64,000 nucleotides of DNA from Lactuca virosa (GCA_928212115.1 CAKMRJ010003334.1:28948155-29012154); one strand, 5' to 3'. Positions 1-11,734 are shown, numbered from the stretch's first letter. The notes: a model not told the origin generated them from the sequence alone. Translations and numbers: made by a program.

Positions 1-1405
1 GTCTTCTTGTGTCCTCTCTGTTTTCATATACCATAAGTTACAGGTTCCTGACTTTGATACAATGTATCTTTCCAGTCCTTTGATAAGCATTTCTTCTTCT
101 CTTCAAGGTTGGCTTGTCTGGCATCCTTCTTTTTAGTGGAGGCATAGGAGGGATGTGCTCTGTTGAAGATTACATTCCATTCATCTCATGTATGGGGTGT
201 TTGTAAGAATTATGGTAAAGGGATGCCAAGTATATTGGGTCTACATATGATGTATCATACTTAGAGTTTAATAATGATAATGTTACCACTGATCGCACAC
301 ACCCATACTCATTTAATTGTCACAACCTGCATGTGCACTCCTTCTCCTGTATATCAACTACATAAGACTCATCCACATTTCTTGTTTCAAACTTCATCAC
401 CCCACATGATACAACATGCCAAGACCTATATCAGTCAATGCAATTCATTAGTGCTCAAACTTGTCAATTATTCATTAAGCTGTATCTTTACATACATGTG
501 CTTAATTTTTAACATATTCAACTTGTATTTGATGTCAAGCCATACTAATGGGTTGTTTGTTTTTCTAAAAAACCATTTTTGACCACTTCTGGCTACGCTG
601 CACAGAACACACGCAACACTTGGCCTTTCGTAGTTGTTTATTCTTTAAAAGACTTCTGACTTAAAAAAAATGTTGTTCGTGTGTTGTGTGGTGCAACACT
701 GAACCCTCCTCTTCAAACTCTTCTTCCCTTACTTTAAGTTATATTATTCAACATGGAATTGTTTTTTTTTTTTTTCAACATGTTATTATTTTAATAATAT
801 CATGAAGGATATTATAAAAAATTCAAGTATACTTTACATAATTTCATAACCGTTTGGTAAATTTCATATAAATATTTTTTTTTTGTGTTACACTGTCTAC
901 AACCAAATATTAATAAACTATAAAGTTAATCACTAAAATTACAAAAACTATTGAAGCTAACCGAAGAAATAACCATCGTCTTGGAAAATTTAACAAAATG
1001 AACATATTGTTTGCTAAATTAAAAATTGTATTTATTGTTATTTAGCAATTATTATGTTTAATTATTTTATATAAACGTTTTGAATCGGTTTTATTTGATG
1101 TGGTGTAGATAAATAGTGTCATTAAAGTGACTTCTATATTTGCTCTAAATACGTGACATATCTTATATGTTAAACAACAATTTGGTTAACAACTACAAAA
1201 TTAAATATAATTTAAATGAATAAATATAATATGTTTAACAAAAATAAAGATTTCACTTGTAATACATGATCTAGAACATGTATTCTCAGAACAATTATTG
1301 TAATATGAAATTATTTTAAGTTTGTAAATCAGTTTATTTAAATTTCAGTTTATTGCAACAGGCTGCAGATGTTAGAAACAAACAAACTTCTTATTACAAA
1401 CTGTA
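1..1405. other. AT-rich intergenic DNA
   Basis: No convincing gene. The 102-codon reading frame at 274-582 has low-complexity composition and no recognisable domain. Positions about 44-110 follow an AG and read as a short open stretch ending in a stop, so a last exon of a gene lying to the left is possible but not supported by any known motif. T-rich termini near 549-575 and 1,361-1,390 have a loosely inverted TTTGTTT character, which may mark an old MITE; I could not find a duplication. Confidence 0.5.
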
Positions 1406-1808
1406 TAGATGAGCAAAGGAACCGACCCGGCTAGAACCGGCCCAAACCGGACCCGACCCGGGAACCGAACTTGGTGGAAAAAATAGAAACCGAACCGGAC
1501 CGCCGGGTCTACCGGTTCCGGTTCTTGTCGGGTCTTTAATGTTGGAACTGATCCTAAAGAAATAGCAACGTATTTTGAGAAAATTTTCGGTTAAAGTTTC
1601 GGTTTTTGCCGGTTCTTGCTGGTTTTTGCCGGGTCTTGAGAAATATTTCGGTCCGGTTCGGTTCCCAGTTTTGGGCCGCTTCCAATGACCGGTTCCCGGT
1701 TCCAAAAATCGGCAATAATATAGTATCCGTCCCGGCCTGACCGGTTCCATCGGGTTCCGGTTCCAGTATCGGTTCCGGCCGGTTCCCTGATCCATATGCT
1801 CATCCCTA
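1406..1808. mobile_element. hAT-like non-autonomous element with CCGGTTCC repeats
   Basis: The segment is sharply GC-richer than its surroundings and is built of degenerate GGTTCC/CCGGTTCC words. The left end reads TAGATGAGCAAAGGAACCG. The reverse complement of the right end reads TAGGGATGAGCA and then, after a few bases, GGAACCGG, so the ends are imperfect inverted repeats of the TAGGG...GAGCA type seen in plant hAT MITEs. No clean 8-bp duplication is visible. The long minus-strand frames across it (1,394-1,900) are composition artefacts rich in R, G, P and T. Confidence 0.5.
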
Positions 1809-1924
1809 ACAGACTGCAACTGTTTGGTCCATCTCTTCTGCTGCAAAGGATTACAGATGTGGTCCGCAAACTTCAGACATTTTTTAAAAACAAACCACAC
1901 CTAAGTAACGATTCCATCATTGTC

Positions 1925-3461
1925 CCTTAACTTGCATTTTGACCATCCTTTGCTTCACATAAATACATATATCTTCTAACATAGTGATATAGAGTTTCTT
2001 CTTAGTGTCCATTATAACACTATTGAAGCTTTTGAGTATCCATTCTCCACAGATTCACAAGAAGCGTGGTGAACTTTTTGAAGAAAGCCAAAGACCATGT
2101 TCTAGGGTTCCTCTCCATAATGTGAACAAAGGTAGCATGGTTTATTTGTTGAATCTCCTTCATGGATGCATTGAAATGTTCTCCAGTTGTTTCTTTAATA
2201 GCCCTCTATAAAATATTTTCAAACTATTCTCCAAGAAATTTCTTTCTAAAGTTGGAATAGATATGTCTTGCATAATGTCTGTGTTCTGCTGCTGGTAAGA
2301 GCTCCTTCATCGCCTCAACCAATCCATACATATGTAAAATCATATGATGAAGTTAGAATGACAGACCCATACATTGTGTTGATCAGACATTAGAACTAGA
2401 ACAATTCATTGACTTGCAAAAGGTCAAATAATCTATAAGATTTTCAATAAACCACTTCTAATTATCTTTGTTCTCTACACATACAACTGCCCAAGCAATT
2501 GGGAATATTCCATTGTTAGCATCCCTACCCACAACACAAAGTAACTCACATTGGCAAAAACTTTTTAGGAAACAACCATCTGGGTTAATTATCCTTCTAC
2601 ACCCTGACCTCCAACCATCTTTCACCCCTTGAAAACATATATAATCCTACCAAAATAATCTTTACCATCAGACATTGCATTAACATAAAGTTTTACAGTT
2701 GAACATAGGTTTGATCTTCTTATTTTCTCAACATACGATCATAGCTTGGCATAATTATTTATAATTGTTCTTTCAACTAGAGTGAAAGCATACTTCTTGG
2801 CTCTCCTACACTGACTCATACCCACTTCAATGCCAAATGTGTTTTTCACCCCCTCTGTAAGCAGTCTAACACTCATCTTCTGATTGTTTACAAATTCTTG
2901 AGTGAAATGGCTACCTATCCATATGTAAGTGAAAATTGATCCAAATTTGAAATTCCAAGAACAATTATGCTCACTTATAAGAGACTTGATATGGAAAGGC
3001 TGATCATCACTCACCCATGAACACCAAAACCTAAAACTATAATTTCCATCACAACATTTCACTAATAGCCTTCTACTATCATTTTTCATAAAACATAATT
3101 GATAACCATTTGCAACTTCATAATTACATTGCATGTGTTTGATTTGTTTAGGATTCTCTAACCTCATACCAAATACAGGTTGCTGCTCCTTCTAGTGTTG
3201 CTTTTCATTGAAAATATTTAGTAAATCAGTAGTAACATCAGACTCTTCAGCTTCATTCTCAGTCATGTCAACATCAACAGTCATGTCAGCATCAGCAGGT
3301 TCAACTTGATCTACATTCTCATCCATCTCATAATCTGGGCCATTATCCTTTTTGAGAAAATGAGGATTGGTATCATCATCCTCATGCCCTATCTTAACCA
3401 TTTCAGCATCAACCTGGATATCATCAACTACTTCTTCTTGGATATTATCAACAAAATTTTG
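1925..3461 (-). pseudogene. MULE transposase, 3' portion (decayed)
   Basis: Read on the minus strand this is a Mutator-like transposase broken by stops and frameshifts. An acidic N-terminal region (3,551 to 3,192) leads into a 142-codon stretch (3,167-2,739) with the MuDR DNA-binding pattern: two Cys, then a W-containing core and a HNC motif. After a stop at about 2,737 the MULE core continues. It includes GRDANNGIFPIAWAVV near 2,470-2,530 with a TAG stop in a position normally holding Trp, and an AEHRHYARHIY segment near 2,260-2,290. Homology runs through the conserved NGYSKAS and MLEDI-like blocks to about 1,925. At least four stops and one frameshift (about 2,060) make it non-functional. 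Its 5' end lies at 9,063-9,412, beyond the inserted copia element. Confidence 0.85.
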
Positions 3462-3560
3462 TACACAATTAACACAAAACACCCATATCCTTAAATTACT
3501 TACCACCTTAACCCTGCAACACAAGAATTTTAAGTTTGTACATATACACACATTTTAACA
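3462..3560 (-). repeat. truncated copia 3' LTR
   Basis: About 98 bp matching the start of the LTR at 8,964-9,062 (minus orientation, TGTTAAAATGTG). It then breaks off into MULE-derived sequence, so roughly 350 bp of the 3' LTR and the target duplication have been lost. Confidence 0.8.
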
Positions 3561-3569
3561 CCCCTCCTC
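3561..3569 (-). other. copia polypurine tract
   Basis: Minus strand GAGGAGGGG immediately upstream of the 3' LTR start. Confidence 0.75.
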
Positions 3570-3589
3570 AAACTTAACATTCAAAAACA

Positions 3590-4906
3590 CTAACCATTAC
3601 TAAAAGGATTAACCAAACCAAGTTCACTTACTAAAAAATTATGTTGCATAGGATTCAGAAACTTAGTTAAAATATCAGCTCTTTGCTTAGAAGAACTAAT
3701 TTTCTCAATTTTCAAAACTCCATTAGTAACCTTTTCTCTTACAAAATGTAGATCAACTTCAAAATGCTTAGTTTTCTCATGAAAGACTAGATTTAAAGCA
3801 AGTTTTATAGCATATTCATTATCACAAAAAACTTTAGCAGGAGTTAAATCTTTAATTCCCAAATCAAACAAAATTTTTAAAATCCACATTATTTCACAAG
3901 TAACAGAACCTAAGGCTCTGTACTCAGACTCAGTAAAAGATCTTGAAACAGTTGTTTGTTTCTTACTCTTCCAAGACACCAAAGAATTTCCAACATAAAC
4001 ACAATAACTAGTAACTGACTTTCTTGAAAACAAACACTTTGCCCATTCAGCATCCACAAAACCAACTAAGTCAAAAGTATCACTTTTAACAATAGAAACA
4101 CCTCTTCCAGGGCTACCTTTCAAATACCTAAGCAACCTCAAAGCTATGTTCAGATGAGATTTATGAGGCTTATGCATGAACTGACTTAGAATTTGTACAC
4201 AATATGAAATGTCAGGTCTAGTAATAGTAAGATATATCAACTTTCCCACTAACTTCTGAAATTCAGTCACATTTTCCAACAGAGGATCATCAGACTCATA
4301 ACTCCTTTTAGGAACAAAATTTGCTTCTAAAGGAGTGGAAGCAGGCTTACAACTTAACATACCAAACTCATGTAAAAGTTCAAGACAATACTTTCTTTGA
4401 TTCAAACAAATTCCTTGATTTATATTTAAAACTTCAATACCAATAAAATAATTCAACTTCCCTAAATCTTTAATCAAAAACTTTGAGTTTAAAAAAGACT
4501 TTACACTTTTAATTTCACTTTCATTATCACCTGTTAAAATTATATCATCAACATAAACCAGCAAAATAACAACAGAGTTGTTTTTATTCCTAACAAATAA
4601 AGAGTAATCATTGACACTTTGTAAAAAACCATAACTAAACAATTCAGCACACAACTTCTCATTCCATTTTCTGGGTGCCTGTTTTAAACCATATAATGAC
4701 TTAACTAATTTGCATACTCTTTTATCACCTACATAATGATATCCTGGAGGAAGAGTCATAAAAACTTCTTTAGACAAATCCCCATAAAGAAAGGCATTAT
4801 TTATATCAAGTTGATATAAAGGCCAAGACTTGTTAACAGACAAAGATAAAACTACGCGTACAGTTACTATCTTAGCCACAGGAGAGAAAAGTTTCTTGGT
4901 AGTCAA
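3590..4906 (-). pseudogene. copia pol: reverse transcriptase and RNase H
   Basis: 438 codons open. RT motifs: LDINNAFLYGDL near residue 33 with the first catalytic Asp, SLYGLKQAPRKW at about 70, and the YVDD box at 118-121 (VYVDDIILTGDN). The thumb and connection follow (KFLIKDLGKLNYFIGIEV). RNase H runs from about 290, with WKSKKQTTVSRS, FCDNEYAIKLA and the terminal TKHFEVDLHFVREK motif. This segment is intact, but it begins after a frameshift (about 4,885) and has no start of its own. It ends about 20 bp before the PPT. Confidence 0.9.
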
Positions 4907-4933
4907 TACCTTCTCTCTGATTATATCCTTTGG

Positions 4934-5677
4934 CTACAAGGCGAGCCTTATATCTATCAACCACACCATCAGGTTTGTATTTAATTCTATATACCCACTT
5001 ACAACCAATTGCCTTTCTATTTTTTTTGGTAAATCAACAATGTCCCAAGTATGATTCCTATACAAAGCTTCCATTTCTTTGTTCATAGCCTCTATCCAAT
5101 TAGGATCAGAAGAGGCTTCAACAAAACTTTTTGGTTCAACTGTTTTATTAAGATTTGAAACAAAACATTTATTTTCTTCACTAAGAACATAATAGTTAAG
5201 AGTTCGTTCAATGCCATATTTATGCTTTCCCTCAACAATGTAATCACTAAACTTAACAGGCATTCTAGACTCTCTTCTAGACCTAGACACTCCTACAGAC
5301 TGTCCTAAGGAAGGTAAGGAATCTAAATGACTGTTTTCCTCAGAAACATTTGAAGGACCTGGCATAGACACACCAGACAGAGGCATAGATGCCTCGTTAG
5401 TCTAACTGTCACCAGGTGTAGAATCAAAGAAGGTATCAGTCAAATTCTCAGCTACATTAGAACCATCCAACTGGTGGTTAATACTCAGGTCATCCAAATT
5501 GACAACATCAATTATATATTCAGGATTATCAACATCATCATAGGAAAAAGGGTCTACAGGATTATCACAAACATAATTCTTATCAACAGATACTGACTTC
5601 ATCTTAAAAGGAAATACAGACTCGTAAAACTTCACATCCCTGGAAACAAAAACAGAATTGGTGTCAAGACTTAGCAA
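4934..5677 (-). pseudogene. copia pol: integrase C-terminal/RT linker, with stop and frameshift
   Basis: Two stretches in one frame (5,677-5,402 and 5,386-4,934) are separated by a TAG stop. The first carries the SRDVKFYESVFPF block that follows the integrase. The second has the linker and the start of the RT (EASSDPNWIEAMNKEMEALYRNHTW split as in copia RT). A base is missing in the A run at about 5,020-5,027, so the following RT N-terminal segment (a CKWVY-like motif) is read in another frame. Confidence 0.82.
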
Positions 5678-6281
5678 TTTGTATCCCTTTTTTTTCAGAT
5701 GAGTATCCTAATAAAACACATTTTTCAGCCCTTTCAGAAAACTTGTCTTGATTATTTAATTTTGTGGCAAAGCATAAACTACCAAATACCCTTAAGTGTT
5801 CAAACATAGGAGGTTTTTTGAAAACAAGCTCATATGGAGACAAACCTTTTAAAACAAAAGTGGGCATTCTATTAATCAAGAAAACTGAAGTAAGAACAGC
5901 TTTTCCCCAGTAAACAATTGGAAGAGCAGATTGAAACAAAAGGGATCTAGCAACATTTAAAATATGTCTGTGTTTCCTTTCAACCACCCCATTCTGCTGT
6001 GGGGTATAAACACAAGATGTTTGATGCAGAATCCCATTAAGTTTTAAAGAAGAACTCATTTTAGCATTTAAAAACTCAGTCCCATTATCTGATCTAACAG
6101 TTTTAAGTTTTGAATCAAATTGATTTATCAAAATACTATAAAAAGATGTAAAACAATTATAAACTTCATCTTTGCCTTTTAAAAGATAGACCCAAGTAGC
6201 CCTTGTGAAGTCATCCACAACAGTCAAGAAATACCTAAAAACCTTCCCTAGTAGACACTCTATAGGGACCCCAAACATCAA
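5664..6281 (-). pseudogene. copia pol: integrase core
   Basis: 205 codons of the rve integrase core. VVDDFTRATWVYLLKGKDEV, the second catalytic Asp in VRSDNGTEF, and the catalytic Glu in PQQNGVVERKHRH are all present, followed by INRMPTFVL...SPYELVF, typical of copia integrase. The end lies in the VLLGYSSEKKG block, where the frame shifts again. The first catalytic Asp lies in the preceding frame, so the triad is split across two frames. Confidence 0.88.
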
Positions 6282-7113
6282 GATGAACCAACTCTCCTAA
6301 AAAAGATGAACTATGAACACTAAGAGGAAAAGGTTCACGAGTTTGTTTGGCCTTATGACAAACATCACAAGGTGGGAGATTAGTATTAGTAAAATTAAGT
6401 TTATCTTTTAAACAGTTTAATGCTTGTTCAGCAGGATGGCCCAATCTACTATGCCAAGTTAACTTAGACACAAAACACTTAGCAAAGTTAGTTTTAACAG
6501 AACAAATACCTGAGGGAAAAGAATTAAGATAATATAATCCCCCAGTTTCTTTACCATTCTCCACCACCTTCATTGACTGTAAATCCTGAATTTTACACTC
6601 ATGTTCATTAAAAACAACCTCACAGTTTGTATCCTTACACAACGTATGTACAGAAAGTAATTTTACATTAAAATCAGGAATAGCAAAGACATCAAACAAT
6701 GTTAAGTTTTTTGAAAATTGTAAATTTCCAATTTTATTAATTTTGGCACAAGAACCATTAGGATGACTGACTAGAAGATTTAATTTTGAAACATCAATAG
6801 TATCATGAAGAAGTGACTCAGCTGAAGTCATATGCTGATTTGCACCTGAGTCAACTATCCATTTCTGATGTTCAAAAAAAGAATTACATGACTGAAAACA
6901 AGGAACACCAATACCTGCCATATTAGCACTCACAGAAGTATCCTCTGAGACAGAAGACTTTTCATTTATGAGACTCAACAGCTTGCTGTATTGCTCACTT
7001 GTGAAATAGTGAGCATTACTACCTCCAGTTTCTGAAACAACACTAGATGAAAAAGAACTACCAGAAGGAACTGATGAGGAGTTACTGGTGAAAGACTTAT
7101 TTTGACTCTTCAT
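6235..7113 (-). pseudogene. copia pol: protease and GAG-pre-integrase
   Basis: 292 codons. After a Ser-rich linker, the aspartic protease active site WIVDSGANQHM is at about residue 85. The GAG-pre-integrase zinc region follows (WHSRLGH, then CDVCHKAK), and then the first catalytic Asp of the integrase (HLDVWGP) near the end. The frame then leaves the true reading and the rest of the integrase is in another frame (5,664-6,281). Protease and zinc-binding residues look intact, but the polyprotein is broken. Confidence 0.88.
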
Positions 7114-7163
7114 ATTATCATTATTAGCCTCACTTCTGAATTTAAAATCTTTTGGATATCCGA

Positions 7164-8054
7164 TTAGTTTATAACACCTTTCAACAGAATGACCCTTAAG
7201 TCCACAGTTTTACATTGTAAGTTCTGATTCCTACCTTTATTTGAACTATTATTTTGAACCTTTCTATCATTGAACCTACTATTAAATGCAGAAGATTGAT
7301 TTTTGGAGACACTAGAAGAAGAGGAGATAACTCCATTCTTCTTATTAGACTCTTCTCTAGAAACAATGGAAAAGGCAGTCTTAATATTAGGAAGAGGATC
7401 CATCAAAAGTATATGGCTCTTTACTTGACTAAAAGATTCATCTAGACCACTAAGGAATTGCATTAACTTCATCAGCTTAGAGTGATCATTAAATGTGGCA
7501 GCAGCCTCGCAAGTACACTCAGTAAGACTGGTAAGACCATCAAACTCCTTCCAGAGAGTATCAAGTTTATTAAAGTATTCAGAAAGAGAGGTTCCATTTT
7601 GACTAAGAGAGTTAATTCTTTGATGAATATTAAAGATAACAGACCCATCTGCTTTATTATAGGTTTCAAACAGTTCATCCCAAATATCTTTAGCAGAATC
7701 AGAACAAGCATGACTAGAATAAATGGACTCAGACAAAGAACCAAGGATCCATGAGCAAACAACTGCATTAGCACGCTCCCACTTTAGTGACTGAAGTTCA
7801 TCACTAGAACCCTTAGTCACTTTACCTTCAACAAACCCTAATTTATTCCTAGCTTTAAGACTCCTAGTCATAGAACTACGCCATACACGGAAATTTTCGG
7901 TCCCAGTTAGCTTAAAATTGATAACAGTAGTAACAGTATTATCAGAAGGATGAATGAACAACGGATCATCGTAGTTCACTGACTCAGAAGTCTTAGGAGT
8001 CTTAGAACCACTACCGGATTCAGAATCAATCATGATGCACAAAGAAACAATCAA
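7164..8054 (-). pseudogene. copia gag (296 codons open, zinc knuckle frameshifted)
   Basis: Gag start MIVSLCIMIDSESGS after a ~540-bp leader. Residues about 40-85 match the short N-terminal copia gag domain (FKLTGTENFRVWR), and about 95-230 the larger copia gag domain (WILGSLSESIYSS, WDELFETYNKADGS). The C-terminal CCHC zinc knuckle falls at about 7,205-7,170. Its first Cys is in this frame, but the CG-L-K-GH...C part lies in another frame because a run of A is one base short. The frame therefore closes on a non-native tail. The nucleocapsid RNA-binding finger is lost, so the product would not be functional. Confidence 0.85.
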
Positions 8055-8594
8055 TCAAAGAAACTTAACAAGAAAGACAACTGTGATTCCTTAAGTCCAG
8101 ATGGTCACCACAGTATGTTGGGGCCCAAGACAAGAATCACAGAAGAAACAATTAACCAAAAAATAACTGGTGTACTCAAGACAACCAGGATCTCCCAGAT
8201 TCTACAACTAGAAATAGAGATAAAAAAAAGGAACAAGAAAGCTCACAACAACCGTGAAGAAGGAAGACAGACCGACTCTTGTTACTCCGTTCTCTTCAAG
8301 AGTTAACAGTGATGAAATCCGTTCTCGTGAGAGTTATTTCAGAGTCAAGATTAATCGATCTGATGAGTCAGCGTTCTGTTACCAAGGATCTCCACTCACA
8401 AACAACAAGTCAGACGAGGATCTCCACTCGACAACAGACCTGCAACAACCAAAGAAACTCGCAGTACCAAGAATCTAAAAAAGAACTTTACAAGGAGAAC
8501 AACGAAGATCCAGATGATCTAAACAACAAAGAGAGCGAAAAATTACCTCAATGGTGAAGACGAAGGCTATCGGAAACCAAGATCGAAGTCTTGT
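8055..8594 (-). other. copia leader between PBS and gag
   Basis: Untranslated leader of about 540 bp in the element's sense. The overlapping plus-strand frames (8,115-8,557) are antisense shadows. The packaging signal would be expected here, but nothing in particular can be identified. Confidence 0.6.
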
Positions 8595-8606
8595 GCTCTG
8601 ATACCA
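8595..8606 (-). other. copia primer-binding site (initiator Met tRNA)
   Basis: Minus strand TGGTATCAGAGC, the sequence complementary to the 3' end of plant initiator tRNA-Met, directly follows the 5' LTR. Confidence 0.85.
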
Positions 8607-9062
8607 TCTTAAGAAACACACAAACACATTTTCCCAACATCATCATTCATTATATCATTTGAGGACAAATGAACAGATGGTTTTTAAGATACTTACAAAG
8701 AAACCTCACTACAAATATTCCTAATCTACTCTCACAACTTCACTCAACCCTAATCTAACAAAGAGATTAAGAACAGAACAACGAAGAGATGAAACCCTAA
8801 TCTGAGTCTTGAGAGAGCTTTCAACAGACGAAGATATTTTGTGTGTATGAAATTATGATCTGCAACCCTTCAGCACGCCTTAAGTATCCGGGTACATGGA
8901 TCCATCCAACCCGCGCACAAACCCGAAGAACAATGCACAAAATACACCACAGTCCACAAGAAATACACAATTAACACAAAACACCCATCTCCTTAAATTA
9001 CTTACCACTTTAACCCTGCAACACAAGAATGTTAAGTTTGTACAAATACACACATTTTAACA
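8607..9062 (-). repeat. copia 5' LTR
   Basis: On the minus strand it starts TGTTAAAATGTGTG and ends just before the primer-binding site. The start matches the remnant at 3,462-3,560 over about 98 bp. The exact 3' border cannot be fixed because the other LTR is truncated before it. Confidence 0.75.
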
Positions 9063-9412
9063 TACTTCCTCTATTTCTTCCTCCAACCACTCTAGCAGGT
9101 TAGTATTACCAAAGTGGTGTACATACACTAGAATTTCAGCACCACATTCATATGCAATGGCTATAAAGTCGGCATGATCAAGTTAAGTCTTAACTAACCT
9201 CATACCTTTTGGAAAATTAAAATCGGGAATACAATAATAGAGATTCTCATATTTTCTTCTATGAATCTTTCAACAAACGCATAACATTCATCCTTGTCCA
9301 TGCCTGCGAAATCAATGCTCACCGACCTCTGATTAATATCGTCGGTGTATTGTATGGGGTACTTGGCAAATATACATTACATTTGCAAATCGACAATGAT
9401 GTAGACAACCAT
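9063..9412 (-). pseudogene. MULE transposase, N-terminal portion separated by copia insertion
   Basis: From an ATG at 9,412-9,410 the minus strand reads a MULE N-terminus (VVYI start, then a block ending FAGMDKDECYAFVERFIEE near 9,270). With further frame changes it continues into a stretch resembling the conserved VYVHH...LLEWLEEE block, ending exactly where the copia 5' LTR begins. A stop lies 12 codons after the ATG. It is the upstream continuation of the relic at 1,925-3,461, so the copia element landed in a MULE coding region. Confidence 0.7.
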
Positions 9413-9789
9413 GTTTGAGGAGAGTAAACAGAGGGAGGAAATGGATACAGTTGACGAAAAAGGATAAAGTTAAAGGGTTGTTGGTTTTGGTCTTATTAAA
9501 AACCCAAATGAGACACAATCAACAATTACACGTCGACATATTAAATGAGGTGGCAAAGAAGTCACCAAATCACCCCTTCGTTTATTAAAAAAGGACTAAT
9601 TAGACCCTACAAAAACAACTTTATGCCCCCATAAAGCACCAAGAAAAGTTAATGGAGTGATTCAATAAATTCCAAAAACATTGTTGGAATAATGTGTCAT
9701 TTTCCCAATCATTATTAGAGTAAATTACATTATACCACCAACACTACTGAATACCACTGCCATCACAATCAATTTTGAACACCACCGTA

Positions 9790-10281
9790 TAGGGCTGTAA
9801 ACGAACTGAACGTTCAGTGAACAGTTCGTGAACCGTTCGGCGGGAAGTTCGTTTATTTAATAAATGAACGAACATGAACACAAATTCTCGTTCGTTTAGT
9901 TAAACGAACGAACATGAACAATGATCTCGTTCGTTCGATTATGTTCGTGAACGTTCATTTACGTTTCTTTATGTTTGTTTATATAAGTTCTTTTTATGTT
10001 CATATATGCTTAATTGTGTTTGATTACATTAGTATATGATATGTTCATTTATGTTCATATAGGTTCAATTATGTTTGTTTATCTTTGTTCATTTATGTTC
10101 GTTTAGCATGTTCACGAACATAAACGAACGAACATGAACAATGTAATTTGTTAAACAAACAAACATGAACAATAAAACTTGTTCGTTTATCCGTTGATGT
10201 TCGTTTATTTGTTCGACTAACTTAAACGAACGAACATGAACAAGCCCTCGTTCGTGTTCGTTCGGTTCGTTTACAGCCCTA
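9790..10281. mobile_element. hAT MITE with perfect 8-bp target duplication
   Basis: The 492-bp element starts TAGGGCTGTAAACGAAC and ends in its inverted counterpart GTTTACAGCCCTA. It is flanked by direct copies of CCACCGTA at 9,782-9,789 and 10,282-10,289. Subterminal regions are full of TTCGTT/AACGAA words, typical transposase-binding repeats of plant hAT elements. It has no coding capacity; the minus-strand frame at 10,089-10,328 consists of those repeats. Confidence 0.9.
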
Positions 10282-10695
10282 CCACCGTATACCATCAACA
10301 ACAAAGTACATGACCACCTCCAACTCAAAATCAGATTAAGCTACAACCCAATGTTGTAAAGTGTTGATAATTTTAGTGTAATAAATCCTTTTATTATAGT
10401 TGGGATTAACTTGAGACAAAAAAAAAGTTTAGCTTTGGCTATAATATGATATTGGCCGCGTAGAGTGGACATTCAAATAAACTAATGTAAACTCTGGAAC
10501 ATGGAGGTCCGGGAGCAGCACCTCTAGCGGGGTCTATGGGCAACACCCTCCCTTGACAGGCCGAAGGAGCAGATCTTGAAACCGGATCCATATAGGATAG
10601 GTGTATATGTTCTTTTATTTTTCCCGTAAAAAACCAAGTGTCATGTCTGTTGGGCATACATAACTTTCCCATCCAATATTATCGTAAACTACCAG

Positions 10696-10698
<3 letters not shown>

Positions 10699-10762
<64 letters not shown>
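10699..10762. repeat. (TA)n microsatellite
   Basis: About 32 uninterrupted TA repeats. Confidence 0.97.
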
Positions 10763-10764
<2 letters not shown>

Positions 10765-11286
10765 GGTGTCGGTTGTTGCAGAGAACGTTCATGGAATATC
10801 ATAACGTTACTCTACCAAAATAATGTCTTGTGGAACATAAAATGGATGCACATACTTTTATGTTTTGGTCTTAGATTTTGCTTGAAATTGCAGGCGCCAC
10901 AGAGGGACATAGAGAGTTCAGAGTTGGTAAGTGGAGTAGAGGAGATCCATGGAGGAGGGAGTGTCAATGGTGGTTTTGGCATAGGTGTCACGGGTGATAG
11001 GAGGCGGAATGGGTGGTCGTGGACTACAAAAAGAAAGAGATGGAAAACTGAGGTTGGGAGGAAGCTGATAGTTTGTATTAAAGTAAAATAAAAATAAAAG
11101 GCAAAATGAGGGGTATAATTGTTACATTACAGGCGTGAATTTTAACGGACGATGACGGGGTAAGGGACCAAAACTTATGGATTTGACAACCATAAAGACC
11201 ATTGATGTCAAAATTTCAAAACTAGGACCAAACCTCCAAATTGTTAGATCGGTGTTATACCACCAGACCAAAAATGTAATTTACTC

Positions 11287-11734
11287 GCAAATTTATATTT
11301 TCAACCATTTTTAAGATTCATGTTTTAAAGCAAATTTATTTAGCATATATAAACTTTCTTTAAAATTCCGAATGCCTTGATAAGAGGATGTTCTAGCATA
11401 TAAACTTTGTTTAGAGCTTAATACATTTCTTAGAATTTCATGTAATTTTTGGAACCAAACCTTGTAAACATTCTTTTCGATCCTTTATAATCATACTTAG
11501 TAAGCTCATACTTCAAAATCACCACGAATCTTTAAAATTGCACATTAAACCATTATTTTCAGTTTAGACTTGTTTCTTTTTAACGTGTCTTTTATTGTAA
11601 AGTAAACTAAAAAGAAGCCAAGAATTATATAACAAAGAACCATTAAACACCTTCTTGTTCACAACTTAATAATTTCATAACATTAGGATGAAAAGGGGTG
11701 TAAGAATTTACAATTGTCAAATACCAATTCATCA
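11287..11734. other. AT-rich intergenic DNA downstream of the Yippee-like gene
   Basis: No coding signal. It probably contains the 3' UTR and polyadenylation region of the minus-strand gene ending at 11,735. Confidence 0.5.

Larger units (their letters stand above)
3462..9062 (-). mobile_element. Ty1/copia LTR retrotransposon (5' LTR, gag-pol, truncated 3' LTR)
   Basis: Element about 5.6 kb on the minus strand: 5' LTR (about 8,607-9,062), PBS (8,595-8,606), gag, and protease-integrase-RT-RNaseH in copia order. The PPT (3,561-3,569) is followed by the first ~98 bp of a 3' LTR. The two LTR copies differ at about four positions over that ~98 bp. Pol is split by several frameshifts and a stop, so the copy is dead. 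It sits inside a MULE transposase relic. No target duplication can be seen because the 3' LTR end is missing. Confidence 0.9.
9717..11286. mobile_element. candidate TIR element with GAGTAAATTACATT ends
   Basis: The left end (9,718) reads GAGTAAATTACATTATACC. The right end, reverse-complemented, reads GAGTAAATTACATTTTTGG. This end sequence with a nearby GGACCAAA word recurs in many plant non-autonomous elements. It encloses the hAT MITE at 9,790-10,281, a TA microsatellite and a short GC-rich patch (about 10,500-10,580). The flanks (TCATTATTA and GCAAATTTA) are only partly alike, so a duplication is not proven. The open frame at 10,828-11,091 inside has no recognisable domain. Confidence 0.4.

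Noticed and set aside
1394..1900. 168-codon Arg/Gly/Pro-rich protein on the minus strand
   Set aside because: Produced by the CCGGTTCC repeats of the hAT-like element; overlapping frames are equally open.
8115..8557. Overlapping plus-strand frames in the copia leader
   Set aside because: They are antisense to the element's transcribed leader and have no domain.
10490..10590. Organelle DNA or rRNA fragment suggested by a GC-rich patch
   Set aside because: No recognisable organelle or rRNA motif; it is more likely part of a repeat.
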